A stretch of 64,000 nt of DNA from assembly GCF_000378505.1 (NCBI RefSeq), contig NZ_KB899994.1, positions 186,001 through 250,000 on the forward strand. Reading direction: 5' to 3'. Each line of letters begins with the position of its first letter. Position 1 is the first letter of the stretch. Positions 35,159 to 42,890 of this stretch are shown here, piece by piece. The notes beneath the pieces were generated by a model. It was not told the origin of the DNA. It was given only the letters and a program-made list of their open reading frames with translations, and did not search any database. The position numbers were made by a program, and so were the translations under genes. This stretch comes from Modicisalibacter luteus DSM 23508. GTDB taxonomy: Bacteria; Pseudomonadota; Gammaproteobacteria; Pseudomonadales; Halomonadaceae.

Positions 35159-35734
35159 ATGTTCAGCAAGCACAAGCCCGCCAGTGACCCTGCCGACCCA
35201 GCGGCGTTGCCGCCCGCACGGCCACAGCGTACCTCTAGTGCGGATGAGTTGCGTGGTAACGGAGTGCGACCCGCCATCATCGGCGCTCACACCCGCATTG
35301 AGGGCAGTGTCATTGGGAACGAAGAGCTGATCATCGATGGCGAGGTAACAGGCACGGTGGAGTTCAAGCGCAACAGCGTCAGCATCGGCAAAACCGGGCG
35401 AGTTGAGGGGGATGTCTATGCACAGACACTGCATGTTGCCGGTAATGTCGAAGGGCGTTTGATAGCCTCGGAGAAAGTCACCGTGCACCGCTCGGCGCAT
35501 ATTGTAGGCACGATCATCACCCCTTGCCTGGCGCTGGAAGACGGCGCTGTCTTTCGCGGTGACATCGACATGAATAGCGAGAACGAGGTATTGATCTCTG
35601 CATTCAAGGCGGTCGATAGCGAAGAGGCTACCCAGGCTGTGGATCGTGAGGACGAGGCGTCAACTCCCATCGATCAGGAAGAGCAGGAAGAGACAGTGGC
35701 TGAGATAGAAATGCCTCGTGAAGATAAGGCCTGA
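35159..35734 (+). CDS. Bactofilin
   Basis: A 191-residue soluble bactofilin: a Pro-rich N-terminal tail, a central beta-helix (AIIGAHTRIEGSVIGNEELIIDGEVTGTVEF to VHRSAHIVGTIITPCLALEDGAVFRGDI), then a very acidic C-terminal tail (many Glu/Asp from ~residue 145). It should form non-dynamic filaments on the inner face of the membrane. The ATG at 35159 follows GGAGCCC. With the divergent membrane-anchored paralogue it may form mixed polymers. Confidence 0.87.
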   Translation: MFSKHKPASDPADPAALPPARPQRTSSADELRGNGVRPAIIGAHTRIEGSVIGNEELIIDGEVTGTVEFKRNSVSIGKTGRVEGDVYAQTLHVAGNVEGRLIASEKVTVHRSAHIVGTIITPCLALEDGAVFRGDIDMNSENEVLISAFKAVDSEEATQAVDREDEASTPIDQEEQEETVAEIEMPREDKA

Positions 35735-35793
35735 CTCATAGCGAATCGCCCGGGCTATTCCTACACCCGTCATGCTCTGTAAATAATGCCTCG

Positions 35794-35828
35794 CAAACCC
35801 CGAGCCAATCCTTTGGCTCGGGGTTTGT
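35794..35828. terminator. Bidirectional terminator between bactofilin and fabF genes
   Basis: A perfect 15-base-pair stem (arms beginning CAAACCCCGAGCCAA) with a 4-base loop TCCT sits between the converging genes. T-tracts are short on both sides, but the stem is very strong. Confidence 0.8.
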
Positions 35829-35859
35829 CATTTATAATCCGGTGAGTGTCTGTGTGCCG

Positions 35860-37125
35860 CTACACCTTGCTGACGATCAGTGCAGCATTCACCCCGCCAA
35901 AGCCAAAACCGTTGCACAGCACATGCCGGGTCGAATGCTCGCGTGCCGAGCCCGAGACGAAGTCCAGGTCCTGAATATCCTCATCGACGTTTTCCAGATT
36001 CAGGGTCGGGGGCAGTCGGTCGTGCATTGCCGCCAAGGCGGAGAAGATGCTCTCCACGCCACCGGCCGCCCCGAGCAGATGGCCGGTAGCCGACTTGGTC
36101 GCGGAAATCGGGATGCCTGCAAGGGCGTCGCCGAAGGCATTGCGCAAGGATGCGATTTCGGCGCGGTCGCCGACCGGCGTCGAGGTCGCGTGAGCATTGA
36201 TATGATCGATCGACTCGGGAGCTAGCCCCGCCATTTTCAGCGCTGCGCGAATGGCCGCCGCAGCACCGGCGCCGTCTTCCGGGCCGGCGGTGATGTGGTA
36301 GGCATCGGCGCTGGTGCCATAGCCGCTAAGCATGGCCAGCGGCGTTGCCCCGCGTGCCTCGGCGTGGGCCAGGGTTTCGATCACCAGCAGCCCCGCGCCT
36401 TCCCCCATGACGAAGCCGTTGCGTGCCTGATCAAAAGGGCGCGACGCCTTGATGGGGTCATCCTGCTCGGTGGAGAGTGCCTTCATGGCGTGAAAGCCGG
36501 CCAGCGCGAGCGGGTCGATGCAGGCCTCGGCGCCGCCCACCAGGGCCACCTCGGCCTCACCGCTGCGTATCAGGCGCATGCCGTCGCCGATGGCCTGCAC
36601 ACCCGCCGCACAGGCAGTGACAGGGCAGCCCAGCGGACCGCGAAAGCCATAGCGAATCGACACATTGCCCGCCGCCAGGTTGGCCAGGAAGGCCGGCACG
36701 GTGAAAGGGGAGAGCCGACGGTGGCCGCGCGTCGACAGGGTGTTCTGCGCCTGGGTGATGGTGGGGAAGCCGCCGATACCGGAGCCCACGATGGTGGCGG
36801 TGGCCAAGCGGTCCGCATCGCTGGTTGGGAACCAGTTGGCCTGGGCCAACGCTTCTTCGGCGGCGGCCATGGCGTAGAGACTAAACAGCTCCAGCTTGCG
36901 CCGCTCCTTGGCATCAATCACGCGGTCCGGGTCGAGGCCGGCTTCCGGATCATCGGCTATGTCGGGCACCGACCCCGCGACCTTGATCGGCAGGTCACCG
37001 GTATCGAACCGAGTAATCGGGGAGATGCCGGAGCGGCCGGCAAGCAGGCGCTCCCAGACTGCCTTGACGCCGCAACCGAGCGGACTGATCATGCCCATGC
37101 CGGTGATGACGAGCGGTGATTGCAT
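35860..37125 (-). CDS. 3-oxoacyl-ACP synthase II (FabF-type KAS)
   Basis: A 421-residue condensing enzyme. The catalytic triad is present: Cys172 in VTACAAGVQ, His in NAHATSTPVGD and His in KSATGHLLGAAG. It extends acyl-ACP with malonyl-ACP in fatty-acid synthesis. The gene stands alone, not in a fab cluster, and is divergent from its own TetR-type regulator, so it is more likely a dedicated paralogue (specialised acyl chain or stress response) than the housekeeping fabF. AGGAAA precedes the ATG. Confidence 0.9.
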   Translation of the reverse strand: MQSPLVITGMGMISPLGCGVKAVWERLLAGRSGISPITRFDTGDLPIKVAGSVPDIADDPEAGLDPDRVIDAKERRKLELFSLYAMAAAEEALAQANWFPTSDADRLATATIVGSGIGGFPTITQAQNTLSTRGHRRLSPFTVPAFLANLAAGNVSIRYGFRGPLGCPVTACAAGVQAIGDGMRLIRSGEAEVALVGGAEACIDPLALAGFHAMKALSTEQDDPIKASRPFDQARNGFVMGEGAGLLVIETLAHAEARGATPLAMLSGYGTSADAYHITAGPEDGAGAAAAIRAALKMAGLAPESIDHINAHATSTPVGDRAEIASLRNAFGDALAGIPISATKSATGHLLGAAGGVESIFSALAAMHDRLPPTLNLENVDEDIQDLDFVSGSAREHSTRHVLCNGFGFGGVNAALIVSKV

Positions 37126-37153
37126 GGTAGTTTCCTGAACGATTTAGGGTTGT

Positions 37154-37201
37154 GCCACGCTAGCACCGGGCTTTATATGATCAAGGTAATATTCAGCGTG
37201 G
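37154..37201. promoter_or_regulatory. Divergent promoter region of fabF paralogue and TetR gene
   Basis: The 90-base gap holds CCACGCT and AGCGTGG inverted arms 34 bases apart around an AT-rich centre (TTTATATGATCAAGGTAATATTC) that could contain both promoters. A TetR operator in this gap is expected, but I cannot assign it firmly. Confidence 0.3.
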
Positions 37202-37215
37202 GAGTGTGAGTCGCC

Positions 37216-37878
37216 ATGCCCTACTCGACGAACCACAAGGCCAAATCGCGGGAGCGCATCCTCAAGTCCGCTATCGAGCTGTTCAGTCGCAAAGGCTTCG
37301 AGAAGGTCTCTATCGGGCAGATCATGAAGCTGGCCAAGATGACCCACGGTGCCTTCTACGCGCACTTTGCCTCGAAGGAAGCACTCTATCACGCCTCGGT
37401 GCGCGAAACCCTGGAGAGCAGCCGCGCGGCCAGGCTGGTCAAGGGGCCGCTCTCGGTGAAGCACCTGACGGAGCTGGTATCCAATTGCTGGAACCTCCAG
37501 GAGCTGGAACGCAAGCACAAGCCGGGCCCGGAGTCGGTGCTGTTCAACGAGATCGGTAACGAGAATGCCGAGATCCGCACGTTGTTCGAAGCCTCTTACC
37601 TGCGCATGAAGAAGATGCTGGAAACCCGCCTCATTGCCTTGAGCCGCCTCAAGAAGCTGCCCTTCGAACCCGACCGCGACGTTATCGCCGACAAGTCCCG
37701 CGTCATTCTCGCCTCCCTGGTCGGCGCTGTTGCCATCGCCAAGAGCCTGCCCGGCGAACAGGAGCGACAGCACATCCTCAACGCTGCACAGCGCAACATC
37801 CTGCAGATGCTCGGCGTCAACGAGAGTGAGCTGGAAAGCATGCTGGGCGACGTTGGACAGGAACAGAGCCCCGCGTAG
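37216..37878 (+). CDS. TetR-family transcriptional regulator
   Basis: A 220-residue repressor-type protein. The N-terminal helix-turn-helix is ERILKSAIELFSRKGFEKVSIGQIMKLAKMTHGAFYAHFASKEALYHA, the standard TetR_N pattern. The helical C-terminal domain binds an unknown ligand. It is divergent from the fabF paralogue, so control of that gene in response to an acyl or lipid signal is likely, by inference. Confidence 0.9.
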   Translation: MPYSTNHKAKSRERILKSAIELFSRKGFEKVSIGQIMKLAKMTHGAFYAHFASKEALYHASVRETLESSRAARLVKGPLSVKHLTELVSNCWNLQELERKHKPGPESVLFNEIGNENAEIRTLFEASYLRMKKMLETRLIALSRLKKLPFEPDRDVIADKSRVILASLVGAVAIAKSLPGEQERQHILNAAQRNILQMLGVNESELESMLGDVGQEQSPA

Positions 37879-37997
37879 CGCCTGCTTGATGGCTCTGCCA
37901 ACTCTCACCAGCGCTACCAGAAACTGGACGCCGTTCGTGCCGTTGGAGCAGGGCGCGCATAGAAAATACTGATTCCATTACTCCCATTGAGGCAAGC

Positions 37998-38681
37998 ATG
38001 AAACTTGACTACCGTTGGCTTTACGACACCGTACGAAGGCGTTTTGAATCTGACGAGGCCATGGAGGCTTTCCTGCCCAAAGCGCTTGCTTCCGACGAGT
38101 TGAAGCAGAAGGGAGATGATCGTTACCTTTCCGCCATGAGCCAGCGGGTCTTTCGGGCCGGTATGCAGCACTCGGTGGTCGACGCCAAGTGGCCTGCCTT
38201 TGAAGAAGCGTTCTGGGGTTTTGTACCTGAGAAATTGGTGTTGCTCAGCCCGGAGCAAATCGAAGGCTATATGAAAAACGATCGAATCATCCGCCACCGC
38301 ACCAAACTGCAGACCATCCCCAAGAACGCCCAGTTCATACTGGATATTCGCCAGGAGCAAGGCAGTAGTTTCGGCGAGTTCATTGCCAACTGGCCGAGCA
38401 CTGACATCATCGGCTTATGGCGTTTACTGGCCAAACGCGGCGCACGCCTGGGCGGGCGCTCGGCTGCCGCATTTTTACGCTTGGCCGGAAAGGATACGTT
38501 CCTGTTGACCAGCGATGTGGTCGCACGCCTGATGGCCGCGGGCATTGTTGACCAAACCCCCACCAGCCAACGCGATATGCGAGTCGTACAGGGCGCGTTC
38601 AACGAGTTGCAGCAGAGCTCAGGAAGGCCGTTGTGTCAGTTATCGGCCATGCTGTCGTTGAGTATCAATCCAAGGTTTTAA
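37998..38681 (+). CDS. DNA-3-methyladenine glycosylase I (Tag)-related protein
   Basis: A 227-residue protein of the Tag/adenine-glycosylase family: the stretch LSAMSQRVFRAGMQHSVVDAKWPAFEEAFWGFVPEKLVLLSPEQIEGYMKNDRIIRHRTKLQTIPKNAQ aligns in pattern with the family core (in order: F-x-A-G, W-x-x-F, I-x-x-x-R-x-K-x-x-x-x-x-x-N-A). It would excise alkylated adenine from DNA. The Cys/His residues that bind zinc in E. coli Tag are missing, as in a known divergent branch, so activity is uncertain. It is the last intact gene before the katG remnant. Confidence 0.78.
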   Translation: MKLDYRWLYDTVRRRFESDEAMEAFLPKALASDELKQKGDDRYLSAMSQRVFRAGMQHSVVDAKWPAFEEAFWGFVPEKLVLLSPEQIEGYMKNDRIIRHRTKLQTIPKNAQFILDIRQEQGSSFGEFIANWPSTDIIGLWRLLAKRGARLGGRSAAAFLRLAGKDTFLLTSDVVARLMAAGIVDQTPTSQRDMRVVQGAFNELQQSSGRPLCQLSAMLSLSINPRF

Positions 38682-38702
38682 GGCACGCGGCTCAGTCACT
38701 AG

Positions 38703-38885
38703 GGCTTCGAGAAGGAGCAGAAGTGGACCGCGACCCGCGTCGCCCTCATCTACGGCTCCAACTCGCAGCTACGCTCCATCACGGAGGAATACGCCGCCAA
38801 CGGTGGCGAGGAGCGGATGATCGGCCGCTTCGTGAAAGGGAGGGTCAAGGTCATGGAGAACGACCGCTTCGACCTGCACCGCTGA
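38703..38885 (+). pseudogene. katG: katG 3' remnant (last ~60 codons of catalase-peroxidase)
   Basis: The open frame reads W-T-A-T-R-V-A-L-I-Y-G-S-N-S-Q-L-R, then E-E-Y-A-A-N-G-G, and ends V-K-V-M-E-N-D-R-F-D-L-H-R-stop. This is the C-terminal end of KatG (typical T-A-T/S-R-x-D-L-I-F-G-S-N-S-x-L-R and K-V-M-N-x-D-R-F-D-L). A TAG immediately precedes it and the other ~670 codons are absent, so it is a decayed fragment, not a gene. It keeps its terminator at 38930. The break lies directly after the Tag-like gene and ~640 bases before the integron cassette array. Confidence 0.85.
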
Positions 38886-38929
38886 GCGTTAAGTCCGTAG
38901 TGGAAAAGCCTCCCGCAAGTGAACGAACA

Positions 38930-38962
38930 CCGAAGGTTGGATGCCAGCCTTCGGGGTTTTTC
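38930..38962 (+). terminator. Rho-independent terminator of the former katG gene
   Basis: CCGAAGGTTGG pairs with CCAGCCTTCGG (loop ATG), followed by GGTTTTTC. It resembles the hairpin at 44532-44568 on the far side of the cassette array. Confidence 0.85.
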
Positions 38963-39524
38963 ATTTTGCAGACACAGATCAAGAGACGCTGATTAGTGGC
39001 GCCTAATGCTTTCGTTGGCGTTGTTCTCAACGTTACGGCTGGTTACCGTAAGGCAAAGGTCACTTAAGATGGCCCGCTAGCCAAGATACGCAGGGACTAC
39101 CGCATGGATGGCAGACGGCCAACGTTGCATGCACAGGTAGGGGCGGTAGCGTCTCTTGAGTACGGGCCTCGGCTCAGCAAGTGTCGAAGGGCTGGGCCAT
39201 GAAAACAAATGAAATAGCATACCCAGTAGGCAAACCAGTTTCTCGGTTCGATGTCTTTAGCGCCTCATCGAATGGTGGCTTTTACCCGGTCCATGAGTTT
39301 TGTGGGCGGTTGTGCGAGTCCATTCGGGCTACCTCTGGATGCTGTATGTTATACAGAATTATTGGCACTGGCAAAATGTGCAAGCACGCGAATTCTGCAT
39401 AGATTACCGAATTATAGTTAGTGGCTGTAAAATCAATGTGTTAGACAAAAAATGGTAAGCTAAATAATATTCTTGAACCCGCATGCGCGTTCAAGTGAAT
39501 AAACGAGCATGCAACCCAATACCT
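38963..39524. other. Gene-poor left flank of the cassette array
   Basis: About 560 bases without a supported gene. A 67-codon frame from the ATG at 39199 has no ribosome binding site or recognisable similarity. Base composition drops from ~39.35 kb on, marking the edge of imported DNA. Three GTTA-type core-like motifs occur near the right end (39417, GTTAGAC 39440-39446, GTTAGGC 39525-39531). An inverted repeat CTTGAAC/GTTCAAG lies at 39472-39495. No integrase gene is present. Confidence 0.5.
39441..39470 (+). promoter_or_regulatory. Possible sigma-70 promoter reading into the cassette array
   Basis: TTAGAC and TAATAT are separated by 18 bases, a fair -35/-10 match, 87 bases before the KAP gene start and just outside the first cassette core site. 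It could drive the first cassettes. Confidence 0.35.
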
Positions 39525-39531
39525 GTTAGGC
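39525..39531 (+). other. First cassette core site (attI- or attC-derived)
   Basis: GTTAGGC fits the integron core GTTRRRY exactly, 26 bases before the KAP start codon. The 80 bases upstream do not form a convincing attC (no RYYYAAC partner), so this may be an attI-like or worn boundary. Confidence 0.5.
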
Positions 39532-39556
39532 CTCCCGAGTGCTCCAAGGAAAGATT

Positions 39557-41734
39557 ATGGAAGATAAAAACTACTCCTCTGACTCACCGATACACGAGCA
39601 AGGGCAAGATAGATTTTCTCGCTGGAGCTTCTCAGAGAGGGTGGCCCAAGTAATATCAAAACGAAGTGATCCAAGTAGTATTGTTATTGGACTTTACGGG
39701 ATATGGGGTGATGGTAAGACATCTGTACTCAACTTTATCGAAAAGTCACTTGAAAGTGATAAGAAAGTAATATGTATAAAATTTAACCCGTGGCGTTTCG
39801 GTACAGAAGATGAGTTACTAACCGGCTTTTTTTTTGATATAGCAGAAGCACTAGATGCAGAACTAATTAAAACAGGGGATAAGCTCAAGGATTTCGTTAA
39901 AAAAGCAGCTCCTGGTGCTGGCGCTATAATGGGTGCAAAGGGGGCGGGCGAAGTTCTTGGCTCATTTATCTCAGGGCCAGACATAAATGAACTTAAGAAA
40001 AGAATAGAATGTGAGTTAGAGTCAGCCAAAAGACGAGTTCTTATACTAATAGATGATGTGGATAGGCTGGAAAAGGCTGAAATACAAGCACTGTTCAGAT
40101 TGGTTAAGTTAACAGCAGACTTTAAATATACATCATACATCTTGGCATTCGATAAAGATGTTGTCGCTGCATCTTTGCAAGATCGCTATTCTAGTGCTGC
40201 GGAGAATTCTGGTGAGGCATTTTTAGAGAAAATTATTCAGGTCCCCCTACATTTACCAGCAGTTGAAAAACAAGTGCTTCGAGAGTTTTGCTTTCAAGGA
40301 GTGGATGAAGCAATAAACATTGCAGGTATTTCGCTTTCCGAACAACAAGTGCAGGAATTTGTTCGAGACTTTAGCGCCGCTTTTGATGATTGCTTAACGA
40401 CTCCACGAAAAGCCAAGCTCTATGGAAATATACTGATGTTCTCTTTGCCAATCCTGCAAGGAGAGGTAAACCCAGTTGACCTGATGCTTTTGGAGGGAAT
40501 AAGAACCTTTTGCCCATCTTTGTATGAGGTGCTGAGAATAAATAAGGGGCTATTTACTGGCTCTTTCAGAGATAGCTATTATTCGAACAATGATGACGAA
40601 AAGGAACAAATAAGAAATCTTTTAGATGACGCTCTTAGTCGCGGCAAGAATATCAACAAAGCGGGATTTATTGACCTCTTAAAGAATATGTTTCCAAAGC
40701 TTCAATCAGTTTATGGAAATATGAGCTATGGATCCGATTGGTATGAGAAATGGAATAACGGCCAGAGAATTTGCTCAGAAAATTATTTCTCTAGATATTT
40801 CACATACGCAATACCAAAGGGAGACATATCAGATAAGGTGATTCAGGAGTTATTTAATGAAAGTGAGAAATGGAGTGAACCCTTCGGTTTCGAAAGCAAT
40901 CCGTTAAATGAAATTTTAAACGATTCTTCAGCTGAAGCATTAATTAAAAAAATGAGGCATCAGGCAGGAAAAATAAATGCTGATGCGTCGTTAGCATTGG
41001 CTGTTGCTATTGCACAAAAGAGCGATGATATCCCTAATCCTGAAGTATTTTATAGCTGGATGACTCCATTTTCTCAGGCATCGATGCTGGTTAGCGATTT
41101 GATTCAGAACGTACAGAAACCTGACCGAGTTGCTTTGGCAAAAAAATGCATCGAATTATCAGCTTCACTGGAGTTTAAACTCGAGATTTTTAGATGGTTA
41201 AAACGTGAGGATGAAAATAAACCCGAGAAGGATGCTTTTTCTGAAGCCTGTATAGATGAGATCGGAAAGCACTTGGGAAAAATCATAAATGATAAAATTG
41301 AAGGGAGGGGAGATCTAACCAAGCTGGTACCTAAATCCATACCAACAATATTTTATACATTAAATAAATATGTGCGTAATGAGTATGTGAATGATTATGT
41401 GGCAGGGTTGATTTCGAATGATTCAGAAGCTCTTGTTAGAATACTTGACTCTTATGTTCCAATTGCTTGGGGTATGGAATCATGCATTTCGCACAAGTCG
41501 GATTTCGAAAGAGAGCAGTACAATAGTCTAACTGGGCAATTAGATGCCTCAATAGTTTTAAACGCAATCCAAGATCATTTTCATCAGGCAATGGATGTCT
41601 CTGATGACTTTCCAAGGGTGTACGATGATGATGTAGAAAAAGGGGTTCTATTCTTGGAGCAATTTGTCTGGTTGCATCAATACGTGCTGCGTGAATGGGA
41701 ATCTGAAGAGGAATCACATGATAGTGAAGAATAG
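39557..41734 (+). CDS. KAP-family P-loop NTPase (cassette 1)
   Basis: A 725-residue protein. Walker A is GLYGIWGDGKTSVLNFIEKSL (residues ~40-60; G-x-W-G-x-G-K-T-S is the KAP form), followed by FNPWRF, which is diagnostic of the family. A Gly/Ala-rich insert (~115-140) sits where other KAPs have membrane helices, and Walker B is RVLILIDDVDRLE. The ~450-residue C-terminal region is helical and unfamiliar. The KAP family includes PifA, which excludes phage T7. AAGGA lies before the ATG at 39557. The gene is GC-poor, and its TAG directly abuts attC1. Confidence 0.87.
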   Translation: MEDKNYSSDSPIHEQGQDRFSRWSFSERVAQVISKRSDPSSIVIGLYGIWGDGKTSVLNFIEKSLESDKKVICIKFNPWRFGTEDELLTGFFFDIAEALDAELIKTGDKLKDFVKKAAPGAGAIMGAKGAGEVLGSFISGPDINELKKRIECELESAKRRVLILIDDVDRLEKAEIQALFRLVKLTADFKYTSYILAFDKDVVAASLQDRYSSAAENSGEAFLEKIIQVPLHLPAVEKQVLREFCFQGVDEAINIAGISLSEQQVQEFVRDFSAAFDDCLTTPRKAKLYGNILMFSLPILQGEVNPVDLMLLEGIRTFCPSLYEVLRINKGLFTGSFRDSYYSNNDDEKEQIRNLLDDALSRGKNINKAGFIDLLKNMFPKLQSVYGNMSYGSDWYEKWNNGQRICSENYFSRYFTYAIPKGDISDKVIQELFNESEKWSEPFGFESNPLNEILNDSSAEALIKKMRHQAGKINADASLALAVAIAQKSDDIPNPEVFYSWMTPFSQASMLVSDLIQNVQKPDRVALAKKCIELSASLEFKLEIFRWLKREDENKPEKDAFSEACIDEIGKHLGKIINDKIEGRGDLTKLVPKSIPTIFYTLNKYVRNEYVNDYVAGLISNDSEALVRILDSYVPIAWGMESCISHKSDFEREQYNSLTGQLDASIVLNAIQDHFHQAMDVSDDFPRVYDDDVEKGVLFLEQFVWLHQYVLREWESEEESHDSEE

Positions 41735-41806
41735 GCCTAACAAAGCGCTGCTGTCGGACAAATTTGCCGCTGCGCTCCAAATTTGCCGCAGAGCGCGGCG
41801 TTAATG
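41735..41806 (+). other. attC site 1
   Basis: Begins GCCTAAC (fits RYYYAAC) and ends GTTAATG. The inner arms GCGCTGCTGTCGGACAAATTTG and CAAATTTGCCGCAGAGCGC pair with bulges, giving the folded bottom-strand structure expected of attC. About 72 bases. Confidence 0.8.
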
Positions 41807-41829
41807 CCATTAAGTTTCTATATGGAGCT

Positions 41830-42036
41830 GTGGAAACAAATAGAATTTTTATAGGCTTAGTGGCGCCTGTCGGCGTTCTTTTGGCATCGTCGTCTGGAGC
41901 GATAGTTGCCTACCTTCACAACAGCGGTTTCTCTTCGCTTACCGATGAAGATTTAGGTATTGGTTACCTTGTATTTGCAGTTTTCGCGCTAACCCTCGAA
42001 AGGAATTGGAATCAAAAGGCGTCGAAACGGCACTAA
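41830..42036 (+). CDS. Small membrane protein (cassette 2)
   Basis: About 68 residues from a GTG at 41830. Two hydrophobic stretches (IFIGLVAPVGVLLASSSGAIVAYL and LGIGYLVFAVFALTL) flank a short polar loop, so it is probably a two-helix inner-membrane protein with a basic tail. GGAG is only two bases before the GTG, so the true start is unclear; the frame extends back into attC1 without an ATG. No family recognised. It fills the cassette between attC1 and attC2. Confidence 0.5.
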   Translation: METNRIFIGLVAPVGVLLASSSGAIVAYLHNSGFSSLTDEDLGIGYLVFAVFALTLERNWNQKASKRH

Positions 42037-42052
42037 ATTAGTGCATAGAATG

Positions 42053-42130
42053 TATTAACAATCTGCTGTTGCCGGACAATTTCTCCACCGCTTTGCGGCT
42101 CCGAAATTGCCGCAAAGCTCTGCGTTAGTT
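42053..42130 (+). other. attC site 2
   Basis: Begins TATTAAC and ends GTTAGTT. Arms CTGCTGTTGCCGGACAATTTC and GAAATTGCCGCAAAGCTCTGC pair, with an inner CGCTTTGCGG hairpin. It is closely related to attC1. Confidence 0.75.
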
Positions 42131-42146
42131 GATGATAGAGAATCGC

Positions 42147-42836
42147 ATGGAAGTAGATAATATAAAGCTATACATAGATGGCCGTTGGGAACTCACTGAC
42201 CTGAATGTTCTAACCAGAGTCTATATTCAGCTCTACGGTTTGCTCTATTCCCTTGATGTGGCTGATGATTATCTAGACGATGAAATTCAGTATATCTATG
42301 GGAAGTACCCTTGGCGTGGTGGGTTCAGCGCCGTTAACTTCTATCAAAACCTATTCGCTAAAATGCCGCGCGAATACAAGCCAAGCATTAAATCAATTCA
42401 GTATGCTTCTCCTGGATTTATAGAACTATCCCAGATAGTAGAAGTAGCAAAAGATGTGGCTCAAATTGTTGGGTATGTCTCTGCCGCGCTTCTTGCAGGA
42501 AACAAAACTTACAGTGTTATTCACAAAGGAATGAGCGAAAGAAAACTAATGCGGCTTAACCTCCGAAGTGAGGAACTTAGCCTTTTAGAAAAGGAAAAGA
42601 TATTCATTCAAAGTTCAGTTGTGGAAATATCAAATATAATGGGTGTAAAAAAAGAAACACTCGAAAAGCTGTATTTTCGCAACGAAAATAATGAACTTGC
42701 TGTTTTAAAAATACTTGCCTCAGTGTATCGGCGCGCGCGAGATTTGGCGAAATTGCAAAACAAACAGAAGCTAGACTTGCAGCGAGCCCATCGCGAACGG
42801 TCATCAACTTACAATCAAAGCCAGTCGGACGCGTAA
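42147..42836 (+). CDS. Hypothetical protein (cassette 3)
   Basis: A 229-residue GC-poor gene product I do not recognise. The N-terminal ~100 residues are mixed (KLYIDGRWELTDLNVLTRVYIQLYGLLYSL and YGKYPWRGGFSAVNFYQNLF). A single hydrophobic helix (~105-125, VAKDVAQIVGYVSAALLAG) may cross or touch the membrane. The C-terminal ~100 residues are charged and coiled-coil-like, ending Gln/Arg-rich. I prefer the ATG at 42147 to one five codons earlier. The stop lies inside attC3, as is usual for cassette genes. This sensor-plus-helix layout resembles some effector proteins, but no function can be assigned. Confidence 0.65.
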   Translation: MEVDNIKLYIDGRWELTDLNVLTRVYIQLYGLLYSLDVADDYLDDEIQYIYGKYPWRGGFSAVNFYQNLFAKMPREYKPSIKSIQYASPGFIELSQIVEVAKDVAQIVGYVSAALLAGNKTYSVIHKGMSERKLMRLNLRSEELSLLEKEKIFIQSSVVEISNIMGVKKETLEKLYFRNENNELAVLKILASVYRRARDLAKLQNKQKLDLQRAHRERSSTYNQSQSDA

Positions 42837-42862
42837 ACGTGCCGCTGCTTTGGGCGTTAAAT
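42802..42862 (+). other. attC site 3
   Basis: Ends in the core GTTAAAT (exact GTTRRRY). The 5' box CATCAAC is degenerate. Arms CAAAGCCAGTCGGACGCG and CGTGCCGCTGCTTTG pair with two bulged bases. About 61 bases, overlapping the end of the upstream gene. Confidence 0.65.
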
Positions 42863-42890
42863 TGAGCACAGAGCTAAGGAAGTCCATCGA

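Noticed and set aside
38633-38992. 119-codon + strand frame across the katG remnant
   Set aside because: It is a different frame from the KatG-like sequence and shows no similarity; the KatG frame explains the DNA.
39199-39402. 67-codon frame between katG remnant and cassette array
   Set aside because: No ribosome site, no recognisable motif, and unusual Cys/Ser-rich composition; left as intergenic.
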